64,000 nt of DNA, from positions 1 through 64,000 of the forward strand of contig JAEXOU010000019.1 in NCBI GenBank assembly GCA_023439125.1, given 5' to 3'. The position numbers and the translations under genes were made by a program. Of the stretch, positions 35,022 to 42,781 are shown one piece after another. Below the pieces are notes generated by a model. That model had not been told where the DNA came from. It made no database searches and worked only from the letters and a program-made list of their open reading frames with translations. The stretch comes from Bacillota bacterium. GTDB lineage: Bacteria; Bacillota; Clostridia; Lachnospirales; Lachnospiraceae. The first letter of the stretch is position 1. Every line of letters starts with the position of its first letter.

Positions 35022-36278
35022 ATGATCACACAACGTCCAAAAGGAACCCAAGATTGGTATGGGGAGGACATGTATAAGAGAACGTTAATCGAAGAGGTTG
35101 CCAGAAAGCTCTGCAAGGCGTATAACATTAAGGAAATTATAACCCCTGTCTTTGAACATACTGTATTATTTCAACGTGGTGTTGGAGAAACAACTGACGT
35201 AGTACAAAAGGAGATGTATACATTTACAGATAAGGGTGATCGTAGCGTCACATTAAAGCCAGAAGGTACTGCAGGTGCTATTCGTGCGTATCTTGAGAAT
35301 AATCTGTATGCAGAAAGTCAGCCAACAAAGTTATTTTATGTAACACCAGCATTTCGTTATGAAAAGCCACAAAGTGGAAGATTACGTCAACATCATCAGT
35401 TTGGTGTTGAGTTTGTAGGTTCCAAGAGTCCTTTAGCAGAAGTAGAGCTGATTACTTTAATCACGACTTTCATTCAGGAGGTTGGTTTAAAGAAAGCGAA
35501 GCTACACATCAATAGCATTGGTTGTAAAAACTGTCGAAAAACCTATAATGAAGCATTACTTTCTTATTTGAAGAAACATGAAGACAATCTTTGTCCAACT
35601 TGCCGTGAGCGTATGCAAAAGAATCCACTTCGTGTGATTGATTGCAAAGAAGAAAAATGTAAAGAAATCGTCAAGGATGCACCACGTACGATTGATTATT
35701 TAGATGAGGAATGTGCAACTCATTTTGAGGAATTAAAGAGCTTATTAAATACATTAAATATTCCTTTTGAAATCGATACGGGAATCGTTCGTGGTTTGGA
35801 CTACTACACAAAGACAGTCTTTGAATTTGTCAATGAAGAAGGCTTTACTCTTTGTGGTGGTGGAAGATACGATGGACTGGTTCATGAAATTGATGAAAAA
35901 CAGGATATTCCAAGTGTTGGTTTTGGTATGGGTATTGAGCGTATTATCTATTTCCTTGAAAAAGAAAATACAGAGTTACCAAAGCAGCCAGCAATTGAGT
36001 TATATGTTGGTATATTAGGAAAAGAAGCAAAAGCTGCGGCTTATCAGCTTGTAACAAAGCTTCGTAAGGAAGGTATGATTACAGAGACTGATTATATGGA
36101 TCGTTCTGTAAAAGCACAGATGAAATATGCCAATAAGATTGGAGCTAAAAATACAGTTATTCTTGGCGCAGATGAGTTGGCGAATGGCAAAGCTAATGTT
36201 AAAAATATGGAAACCGGCGAGCAAGTTGAACTAGAGCTTGATAAAATTGCTGATTACATTTTAAATATAAATAAATAG
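35022..36278 (+). CDS. hisS: Histidyl-tRNA synthetase
   Basis: This 418-residue class II synthetase attaches histidine to its tRNA. Motif 1 region is IITPVFEHTVLFQRGVGE, motif 2 is FRYEKPQSGRLRQHHQFG, and the histidine-specific loops are GIVRGLDYYTKTVFEF and LCGGGRYDGLV. The C-terminal anticodon-binding domain ends the protein. AAGGAGG precedes the ATG. No T-box was seen, so expression probably depends on the upstream promoter(s). It is followed by aspS after 12 bases. Confidence 0.97.
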   Translation: MITQRPKGTQDWYGEDMYKRTLIEEVARKLCKAYNIKEIITPVFEHTVLFQRGVGETTDVVQKEMYTFTDKGDRSVTLKPEGTAGAIRAYLENNLYAESQPTKLFYVTPAFRYEKPQSGRLRQHHQFGVEFVGSKSPLAEVELITLITTFIQEVGLKKAKLHINSIGCKNCRKTYNEALLSYLKKHEDNLCPTCRERMQKNPLRVIDCKEEKCKEIVKDAPRTIDYLDEECATHFEELKSLLNTLNIPFEIDTGIVRGLDYYTKTVFEFVNEEGFTLCGGGRYDGLVHEIDEKQDIPSVGFGMGIERIIYFLEKENTELPKQPAIELYVGILGKEAKAAAYQLVTKLRKEGMITETDYMDRSVKAQMKYANKIGAKNTVILGADELANGKANVKNMETGEQVELELDKIADYILNINK

Positions 36279-36290
36279 GAGGATGTTGAC

Positions 36291-38090
36291 ATGGCAGAGT
36301 CAATGAAAGGCTTGCATAGAAGTCACAGATGTACAGATCTTGATCAAAGTAACATTGGACAAACCGTTACCGTTATGGGTTGGGTTCAAAAAAGTAGAAA
36401 TAAAGGTGGAATTATCTTTGTTGATCTAAGAGATCGTTCAGGCTTGTTACAAATTATTTTTGAGGAAAGTGATTGCGGAACTGAAAACTTTGATAAAGCT
36501 TATAAACTTCGTAGTGAGTTTGTAGTTGCAGTTGTTGGTACCGTTGAAGCACGTTCTGGTGCAGTCAATGAGAACCTTTCTACTGGTGCAATTGAGATTC
36601 GTGCAAAGGAAATTCGTATTCTTTCTGAAGCAGAAACGCCACCTTTCCCAATTGAAGAAGAATCTAAGACAAAAGAAGAACTTCGCTTAAAATATCGTTA
36701 CCTTGATTTAAGAAGACCAGATTTACAACGTAATTTAATGCTCCGAAGTAAGGTTTGTATTATAACAAGACAATTCTTATCCGAAGAAGGTTTTATTGAA
36801 ATTGAAACACCAATGCTTTGTAAATCAACACCAGAAGGAGCAAGAGATTATTTAGTACCAAGCCGTGTACACCCTGGTTCGTTTTATGCCCTTCCACAAT
36901 CTCCTCAGATCTTCAAGCAGTTATTAATGTGTTCTGGATATGACCGTTATTTCCAGCTTGCTAAGTGTTTTCGTGATGAGGATTTACGTGCAGACCGTCA
37001 ACCAGAGTTTACACAAATCGATATGGAATTAAGCTTTGTTGACGTAGATGATGTTATTGCAGTAAATGAACGTCTCTTACAGAAAATGTTTAAGGAATCC
37101 ATCGGAATTGATGTGCAGTTACCAATCCAAAGAATGACATGGCGAGAAGCTATGGATCGTTATGGGTCGGATAAACCAGATACTAGATTTGGCTTAGAAT
37201 TAAAGAACGTATCTGACGTTGTAAAGGCTTGTGGTTTTTCCGTGTTTACTGGTGCCTTAGCAGCAGGTGGTTCTGTTCGTGGTATTAATGTTGAAGGCGA
37301 AGCAGAGATGCCACGTAAGAAGATTGATGCATTAGTTGAATTTGCAAAAGGGTATGGTGCAAAAGGTCTTGCATATCTGGCAATCAATGCAGATGGTTCT
37401 TATAAATCCTCTTTTGCTAAGTTTATGACAGAAGAGGAATTAAAAGCTTTGGTAGAAGCAATGAATGGTAAGCCAGGAGACTTATTACTCTTTGCAGCTG
37501 ATCAGGACAAAGTTGTTTTTGATGTATTAGGTGCACTTCGTTTAGAAATCGCAAAACAGTTAGATTTATTAGATAAAAATACTTATAATTTCTTATGGGT
37601 AACAGAGTTCCCATTGCTTGAGTACTCCGAAGAAGAAGGAAGATATACAGCAATGCATCATCCATTTACAATGCCAATGGAAGAAGACTTAGAATTTTTA
37701 GAAAGCGACCCAGGTAAAGTAAGAGCTAAAGCTTACGATATTGTATTAAATGGTACTGAAATCGGTGGTGGTTCTGTTCGTATCTTCCAGAATCATGTTC
37801 AAGAAAAGATGTTTGAAGTACTTGGTTTTACAAAGGAAGAAGCCTATGATCGTTTTGGTTTCTTATTAAATGCATTTAAATATGGTGTTCCACCACATGC
37901 TGGTTTAGCATATGGCCTTGATCGTTTGGTTATGTTAATGGCTAAAGAGGATTCTATCCGTGATGTGATTGCATTCCCAAAAATCAAAGATGCCTCTTGC
38001 TTAATGACAGACGCTCCAAATTGTGTTGATGAGAAGCAGCTGGAAGAACTTTGCATTGAAGTTTCAAAGCCAATTGCTTCCCAAGAATAA
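36291..38090 (+). CDS. aspS: Aspartyl-tRNA synthetase
   Basis: This 599-residue bacterial-type enzyme has an N-terminal OB-fold anticodon domain (VMGWVQKSRNKGGIIFVDLR). The class II catalytic core follows (FRDEDLRADRQPEFTQID as motif 2, GLAYGLDRLVMLM as motif 3). A GAD insertion domain lies at about residues 290-420. Length and motifs are normal. GGAGG precedes the ATG. The stop overlaps the next gene by one base (TAATG). Confidence 0.97.
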   Translation: MAESMKGLHRSHRCTDLDQSNIGQTVTVMGWVQKSRNKGGIIFVDLRDRSGLLQIIFEESDCGTENFDKAYKLRSEFVVAVVGTVEARSGAVNENLSTGAIEIRAKEIRILSEAETPPFPIEEESKTKEELRLKYRYLDLRRPDLQRNLMLRSKVCIITRQFLSEEGFIEIETPMLCKSTPEGARDYLVPSRVHPGSFYALPQSPQIFKQLLMCSGYDRYFQLAKCFRDEDLRADRQPEFTQIDMELSFVDVDDVIAVNERLLQKMFKESIGIDVQLPIQRMTWREAMDRYGSDKPDTRFGLELKNVSDVVKACGFSVFTGALAAGGSVRGINVEGEAEMPRKKIDALVEFAKGYGAKGLAYLAINADGSYKSSFAKFMTEEELKALVEAMNGKPGDLLLFAADQDKVVFDVLGALRLEIAKQLDLLDKNTYNFLWVTEFPLLEYSEEEGRYTAMHHPFTMPMEEDLEFLESDPGKVRAKAYDIVLNGTEIGGGSVRIFQNHVQEKMFEVLGFTKEEAYDRFGFLLNAFKYGVPPHAGLAYGLDRLVMLMAKEDSIRDVIAFPKIKDASCLMTDAPNCVDEKQLEELCIEVSKPIASQE

Positions 38091-38368
38091 TGGAGTTATA
38101 TAAGCTTATACTAATTTTCTATCCGGCGATTCTAACAATCGCCGGATTTTGTAGTATGGGCATAGACAAAAGGCGAGCAAGAAATAATGAGTGGAGAATA
38201 AAGGAAAGGACTTTATTTTTAATCGCAGCGTTCGGAGGTAGTGTTGGTTCTATCATAGGAATGTATGTATTTCGACATAAAACAAAACATACTAGTTTTG
38301 TGATTGGTATGCCACTCATTTTAATCCTACAAGTAATTGGCATTATTTTACTGATGATTTTACAGTAA
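38090..38368 (+). CDS. DUF1294 small membrane protein
   Basis: In this 92-residue protein three hydrophobic helices lie at about 5-25, 42-60 and 70-90. The conserved segment FCSMGIDKRRARNNEWRIKE followed by FGGSVGSIIGMYVFRHKTKH is the DUF1294 signature. The function is unknown. Translation is coupled to aspS by a one-base overlap, so it belongs to the same unit. Confidence 0.85.
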   Translation: MELYKLILIFYPAILTIAGFCSMGIDKRRARNNEWRIKERTLFLIAAFGGSVGSIIGMYVFRHKTKHTSFVIGMPLILILQVIGIILLMILQ

Positions 38369-38389
38369 TTTTACTTGACATTTTAGGGA

Positions 38390-38418
38390 TTGACAGAACT
38401 TAGTAAAAATGGTATGAT
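38390..38418 (+). promoter_or_regulatory. Cold-shock gene promoter TTGACA-17-TATGAT
   Basis: TTGACA at 38390-38395 is followed after 17 bases by TATGAT at 38413-38418. A second TTGACA lies at 38375-38380. The leader of about 65 bases contains GTTGTA/TACAAC (38426-38457), which can form a hairpin as in other cold-shock leaders. Confidence 0.75.
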
Positions 38419-38488
38419 TGCATTGTTGTAAATGTAGTATTTACTAGGTTATACAACAATATTTTATTTTTATTTGGAGGATTATCTC

Positions 38489-38689
38489 ATGAACAAAGGT
38501 ACTGTAAAGTGGTTTAACAATCAAAAAGGTTTCGGTTTTATCTCTGATGAGCAAGGTAACGATGTATTCGTACATTACTCAGGACTTAACATGGATGGCT
38601 TCAAGTCTTTAGAAGAAGGACAGGAAGTTGAGTTCGAAGTAGTTCAGGGAGCTAAAGGACCACAAGCTACTAACGTTACAAGATTATAA
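38489..38689 (+). CDS. Cold-shock protein, CspA family
   Basis: This 66-residue single cold-shock domain binds single-stranded RNA and DNA. RNP1 is KGFGFI and RNP2 is DVFVHYSGL. The full length is typical of CspA/CspB. I chose the ATG at 38489, preceded by TTTGGAGG. A form starting at 38474 would begin inside the ribosome site. It is monocistronic, with a strong promoter and a terminator at 38819. Confidence 0.95.
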   Translation: MNKGTVKWFNNQKGFGFISDEQGNDVFVHYSGLNMDGFKSLEEGQEVEFEVVQGAKGPQATNVTRL

Positions 38690-38818
38690 TTCGTTACAAG
38701 TAAGGCAGGTTTGCCGATCTTGTTTCATTGCTTTCAGTGTACCTTTTTCTAATATATAAATTGTTAAAATTTTATACAGAATTAGCTATATTGTAAGAGG
38801 ATTTTGTAAGAAAAAAAT

Positions 38819-38850
38819 TGCCTCAGGCCATTTGGCTTGAGGCGTTTTTG
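38819..38850 (+). terminator. Terminator after the cold-shock gene
   Basis: GCCTCAGGCCA pairs with TGGCTTGAGGC with near-perfect fit. A run of five T follows. Confidence 0.85.
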
Positions 38851-38872
38851 CATAAAATAGGAGGTTTCGAGC

Positions 38873-39925
38873 ATGCAAATTAATAAAAAACCGTTTGGTG
38901 TTACAAAAGCAGGTGAAAAGGCAACGACATATTCGATTGTGAATGATAATGGTATGGAGGTTGTTTTTACCGATTATGGAGCTAATATTATTAGTATTAT
39001 TGTTCCGGATAAGGAAGGTAATAAGTCAGATGTTGTTTTAGGATATGATACATTAGCGGATTATGAAAAAAACACTTCTTACTTTGGTTCGCTAGTCGGC
39101 CGACATGCAAATCGTATTGCTGATGCGAAAGCAACAATCAATGGAGTTACATATCAACTAGAAATAAATGATGGTGTGAATAATTTACATAGTGCAAGTA
39201 AAAGTTATAACAAATTTCTTTATGAAACTGAAATTTATAAAGAAGAAGATGAGATTAGTATTGAATTTTCACGTTTAAGTCCAGATATGGAGCAAGGCTT
39301 TCCAGGAAACCTAGACTACTCAGTTACATACACCTTAACTAATGACAATGAATTGGTAATTGAATATTATGCAGTTTCTGATAAAGATACGATTGTTAAC
39401 TTGACCAATCATTCATACTTTAATCTTGCCGGTCATAATTCTGGAACAATATATGATCAAGAAGTATTCATTGATTCTGATAAAATCACTACAGTTCGTG
39501 AAGGTTTGATACCAACAGGTGAGTATACCGATGTTACCGGAACTCCAATGGATTTTAGAGTACGTAAGACGATTGGAAAAGACATAAAAGCAGATTATGC
39601 ACCACTTAAGATGGCTGGCGGCTACGATCATAATTATGTTCTTAACACAACAAGAGATGAAATTGAAAAAGTAGCTGAGTTGTATGATCCAAAGAGTGGT
39701 AGACTTATGGAAGTATTCACAGACCTTCCAGGTGTGCAACTTTACACTGGAAATTTTATAACTAATGGTACGAAAGGAAAAGCAGGTGCTATCTATGGCC
39801 AGAACTCAGGTGTATGTTTTGAAACACAGTTCTATCCTAACTCCTGTAATATAGCATCATTCCCTAGTCCTATTGTGAAAGCACACGAAGAATTTGAAAC
39901 AGTAACGATATATAAATTTAGTTAA
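38873..39925 (+). CDS. galM: Aldose 1-epimerase (galactose mutarotase)
   Basis: This 350-residue enzyme interconverts alpha and beta anomers of aldoses. Family motifs are LVGRHANRIADAK, NNLHSASKSYNKF, VNLTNHSYFNLAGH (catalytic histidine), GYDHNYVLN and the glutamate in GVCFETQFYPNSCN. Length and start are normal, with AGGAGG upstream. The gene is in a unit of its own and ends at a bidirectional terminator facing upp. Confidence 0.93.
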   Translation: MQINKKPFGVTKAGEKATTYSIVNDNGMEVVFTDYGANIISIIVPDKEGNKSDVVLGYDTLADYEKNTSYFGSLVGRHANRIADAKATINGVTYQLEINDGVNNLHSASKSYNKFLYETEIYKEEDEISIEFSRLSPDMEQGFPGNLDYSVTYTLTNDNELVIEYYAVSDKDTIVNLTNHSYFNLAGHNSGTIYDQEVFIDSDKITTVREGLIPTGEYTDVTGTPMDFRVRKTIGKDIKADYAPLKMAGGYDHNYVLNTTRDEIEKVAELYDPKSGRLMEVFTDLPGVQLYTGNFITNGTKGKAGAIYGQNSGVCFETQFYPNSCNIASFPSPIVKAHEEFETVTIYKFS

Positions 39926-39943
39926 GAAGTTTTCTAATACATA

Positions 39944-39977
39944 AAAAGAAGGAACTTTATGATAAAGTTCCTTCTTT
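39944..39977. terminator. Bidirectional terminator between galM and upp
   Basis: AAAGAAGGAACTTTAT and ATAAAGTTCCTTCTTT form a near-perfect stem with a very short loop. It lies between the convergent galM and upp genes. Confidence 0.85.
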
Positions 39978-40022
39978 GTTTTAAAAGAGAATTATATCAA
40001 TCGTCTACGATTGATATATTAC

Positions 40023-40652
40023 TTATTTTGTACCATAGATACGATCGCCTGCGTCACCAAGACCAGGTAGTATATATCCTTTTTCGTTCAATCTTTCATC
40101 AAGTGCGCCAATGTAAATATCAACATCTGGATGCTCTGCTTGAAGTCGTTTTAAACCTTCTGGTGCTGCAATCAAACAAAGGAAACGAATCTTTTTAATA
40201 CCACGTTTCTTTAAAAGTGTGATTGCTGCGCTTGCAGAACCACCAGTAGCAAGCATTGGATCAACAACAAAGATTTCACGATCTGCAGCATCTGATGGTA
40301 ATTTACAGAAATATTCCACAGGCTCTAACGTTTCCTCATCACGGTAGAGTCCAATATGACCAACTTTAGCATTTGGTGTAAGTCCTAGTATTCCATCTGC
40401 CATATGCATTCCCGCTCTAAGAATTGGCACAACACAAAGTTTTTTACCAGCGATCTCCTTTACAGTTGTTTGGACTAAAGGAGTTTCAATCACCTTATCT
40501 GCTAATTTTAGATTTCGACTCGCCTCATAGTAAATAAGCATTGCGACTTCAGATACTAGATCACGAAATTCTTTCGTTGATGTTGTCTTCATTCTCATAA
40601 TTCCAATCTTATGTTGGATTAGAGGATGATCCATAATTTGGACTTTTGACAT
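40023..40652 (-). CDS. upp: Uracil phosphoribosyltransferase
   Basis: This 209-residue PRTase converts uracil and PRPP to UMP. The PRPP loop is VVDPMLATGGSASAAI, and the uracil-binding end is YILPGLGDAGDRIYGTK. The N-terminal DHPLIQHKIGIMR is also typical. The ATG follows GGAGG. A promoter (TTTAAA-17-TATAAT on the minus strand) lies about 60 bases upstream. It is divergent from the REC-HPt gene. Confidence 0.97.
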   Translation of the reverse strand: MSKVQIMDHPLIQHKIGIMRMKTTSTKEFRDLVSEVAMLIYYEASRNLKLADKVIETPLVQTTVKEIAGKKLCVVPILRAGMHMADGILGLTPNAKVGHIGLYRDEETLEPVEYFCKLPSDAADREIFVVDPMLATGGSASAAITLLKKRGIKKIRFLCLIAAPEGLKRLQAEHPDVDIYIGALDERLNEKGYILPGLGDAGDRIYGTK

Positions 40653-40714
40653 GTTAATACCTCCGGTTATTATACATTTTCATGTATTTTACTTTTGTTA
40701 CATACTTTCCTAGT

Positions 40715-40743
40715 ATTATACCATTTAAAAAAATCTTTTTAAA
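40715..40743 (-). promoter_or_regulatory. upp promoter TTTAAA-17-TATAAT
   Basis: On the minus strand TTTAAA (40738-40743) and TATAAT (40715-40720) are 17 bases apart. The -10 is perfect and the -35 is weak. Confidence 0.5.
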
Positions 40744-40849
40744 GGGTAATATACTTGTTTTTTTTGTTAATTTGTTGCTTTTTACTTGGTATATTGGTAA
40801 TATGTGGACAAAAGAACTTTTTTAACTATATTTTTGACTGGGGATTTCT

Positions 40850-41932
40850 ATGATTAATAAAATACAAATTTTGATTGTTGATGATAATTCGGTAAATCGG
40901 ATGGCAGTAAGAAATATCCTAATGGAATTTAATGTAAAGATATTTGAAGCCGATAGCGGTCAAGCGGCACTTAATATTGTTAAAAAACAGCAGATTGATG
41001 TTATTTTAATGGATATTTTAATGCCAGGTATGGATGGTATTACAACAACGAAATTTATTCGTGAGTATGAGAATGACGATAAAAGAGCAAAGATTATTGC
41101 AACCTCTGGATCTAGTATCATAGAACGGGAACAGTATATAACAAATTATCAATTTGATGACATTATAACGAAACCACTAAACTCAAGTAAGATTAAAAAC
41201 TGCCTAGAGCAATGGTTCTATCTATCAAAAAATCCTTCGTTTGCAAGAGAGTATAATAATGAATTAATTGAAAGAAACCTAATAACTGAATACTTTGGCA
41301 ACATTGAAGAACTTGATTTAGCAGAAGGTCTTAAATATGCACATTATAGTCCCGATTGCTATATGAGGGTTATAAAAACATCTGTTAAGCAAATGAAAGA
41401 CACAATTAATACGATTCAAGATTTGGTTTTTGAAACTAACTATAAACAGATCTATTTTCAACTTCATTCGATTAAGAGTGTATTATTCTATATCGGAGCA
41501 CAAAAGTTAGCAGAAGTTACAAACCAGTATGAATCAATGTTTATGCTACGTAAGGATTTTGTATCGAATTATAATACTTCTGAAAAGAGATTGCAGGATT
41601 TTAAAGTATTTATTCAACGTATAACTTTATTTTGTAATGAACTTGAACAAGCGATTCAAGCATATTATAGTAGTATAAAAAATGAAATAATTGAAAACAC
41701 CGAGACTCAAGGCTCGATTGAAGAAATCAATCGACTCATTGAAAAGATCATGTTGCATGTTTATCGATTTGAATATGTTGAAATAATGAATGGACTAAAA
41801 TCATTAGAACAAATTGTCCAAACTAGTAGTAAGCAATATATCGTGCAAGCAATTGCAGCCACCGAAGAATTTAACTATGATAAGGTAAAAGAGATGTTAG
41901 TTGTTTGCTGGAATGAGATAAATGATTCATAG
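40850..41932 (+). CDS. Response-regulator receiver with C-terminal HPt-like domain
   Basis: This 360-residue protein starts with a receiver domain (residues 5-120). The phosphoacceptor is Asp55 in VILMDILMPGMDG, and Lys in ITKPLN is near 108. A segment at about 165-270 contains L-H206-S-I-K-S-V-L-F-Y-I-G-A, the HPt motif H-x2-K-x5-G. It may pass phosphate between a hybrid kinase and another regulator. No kinase gene is adjacent and there is no DNA-binding domain. The C-terminal 90 residues are helical and unassigned. A terminator follows at 41960. Confidence 0.78.
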   Translation: MINKIQILIVDDNSVNRMAVRNILMEFNVKIFEADSGQAALNIVKKQQIDVILMDILMPGMDGITTTKFIREYENDDKRAKIIATSGSSIIEREQYITNYQFDDIITKPLNSSKIKNCLEQWFYLSKNPSFAREYNNELIERNLITEYFGNIEELDLAEGLKYAHYSPDCYMRVIKTSVKQMKDTINTIQDLVFETNYKQIYFQLHSIKSVLFYIGAQKLAEVTNQYESMFMLRKDFVSNYNTSEKRLQDFKVFIQRITLFCNELEQAIQAYYSSIKNEIIENTETQGSIEEINRLIEKIMLHVYRFEYVEIMNGLKSLEQIVQTSSKQYIVQAIAATEEFNYDKVKEMLVVCWNEINDS

Positions 41933-41959
41933 AAGTGACTTAAAGATAAGCAGAGGAGA

Positions 41960-41999
41960 AGCCCGGTAGAGGGGGAGGGTTACTGCCGGGCTTTGTTTT
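41960..41999 (+). terminator. Terminator after the REC-HPt gene
   Basis: AGCCCGGTAG pairs with CTGCCGGGCT, and TTGTTTTA follows. It lies in the 307-base gap 41933-42239. Confidence 0.8.
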
Positions 42000-42033
42000 A
42001 TGAAAAAAATTATCTTGTAAACAATTTTAATGG

Positions 42034-42119
42034 ATAAGTTAGAATATAAAATTATCTTTTTTCTAACTTATGAGTTTATTATAAATAATATTTATGAGTA
42101 TAGTATGGCTAACTTATGA
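42034..42119. promoter_or_regulatory. Three copies of ATAAGTTAG / CTAACTTAT
   Basis: ATAAGTTAGAA at 42034-42044 and TTCTAACTTAT at 42061-42071 form an 11-bp inverted repeat. CTAACTTATGA recurs directly at 42109-42119. No T run follows, so a binding site fits better than a terminator. The gene at 42240 is the nearest target. The remainder of the gap is AT-rich with no clear features. Confidence 0.35.
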
Positions 42120-42239
42120 ACAATTTGTGAATGTTTTTATGCTTTTCCAAAATTTCAAATAATTACAAAGATAATTGAACCGTCGCACGCTAATACTAAA
42201 GTTGTAAAATATAAGTTTCCACTGAAAGGATGTGGGGAT

Positions 42240-42695
42240 ATGATGAGTGTATTTCGGCGTCTTATAAGGCGAGAGTTAGGAGAGATATGTTATAATAAAT
42301 ATTTCGCTTATATACAGAGAAATCTTATTGATAAGTCATTAGAAAGTAAAGAAGTCTATGAAGATATTTATATTCATCTAAAAGACAAAGACATTGAATC
42401 TATTGCCCATATGCATGATCGATTGAATGAAGCAATGGTTCTTGCGTTTCGTATTAGTAAAACCTATATTTTTTCAGTCATTGTATACCTGATAGGTTCT
42501 ATTTTTATTTTAACAAGAAATTTACTTCCAGTGATTACAATTTCATCAATCTCTATTATGAGTGTGCTTTTTTTAGTTAAGACGTATGAGTATTTATTAA
42601 ATAAGTATTGTTTTATTGATGCGCAGATTGTATTGGTTTATAAATCAGTACTGGAAAAAATAATACTAAGTCATGTAAAAAATAAAAATTTATGA
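42240..42695 (+). CDS. Small membrane protein of unknown function
   Basis: This is a 151-residue protein. A charged, partly helical cytosolic part (1-75) is followed by two hydrophobic helices at about 79-97 and 101-120, then a short polar tail. I do not recognise a family. GGATGTGGGGAT precedes two adjacent ATG codons (42240 and 42243), either of which could be used. It stands alone between two terminators. Confidence 0.55.
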   Translation: MMSVFRRLIRRELGEICYNKYFAYIQRNLIDKSLESKEVYEDIYIHLKDKDIESIAHMHDRLNEAMVLAFRISKTYIFSVIVYLIGSIFILTRNLLPVITISSISIMSVLFLVKTYEYLLNKYCFIDAQIVLVYKSVLEKIILSHVKNKNL

Positions 42696-42701
42696 ATTTA
42701 A

Positions 42702-42738
42702 AGCGTCCTTCTTGAAGTTAGACATCAAGAAGAACGCT
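42702..42738. terminator. Hairpin between the small membrane gene and the GGDEF gene
   Basis: AGCGTCCTTCTTGA pairs with TCAAGAAGAACGCT with one mismatch. It is followed by AATTTT. It sits between convergent genes, so it probably works as a bidirectional terminator. Confidence 0.6.
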
Positions 42739-42781
42739 ATAATTTTAAGTGTCAAATAAGAGGTTGTTTTATTGTGAGTTA

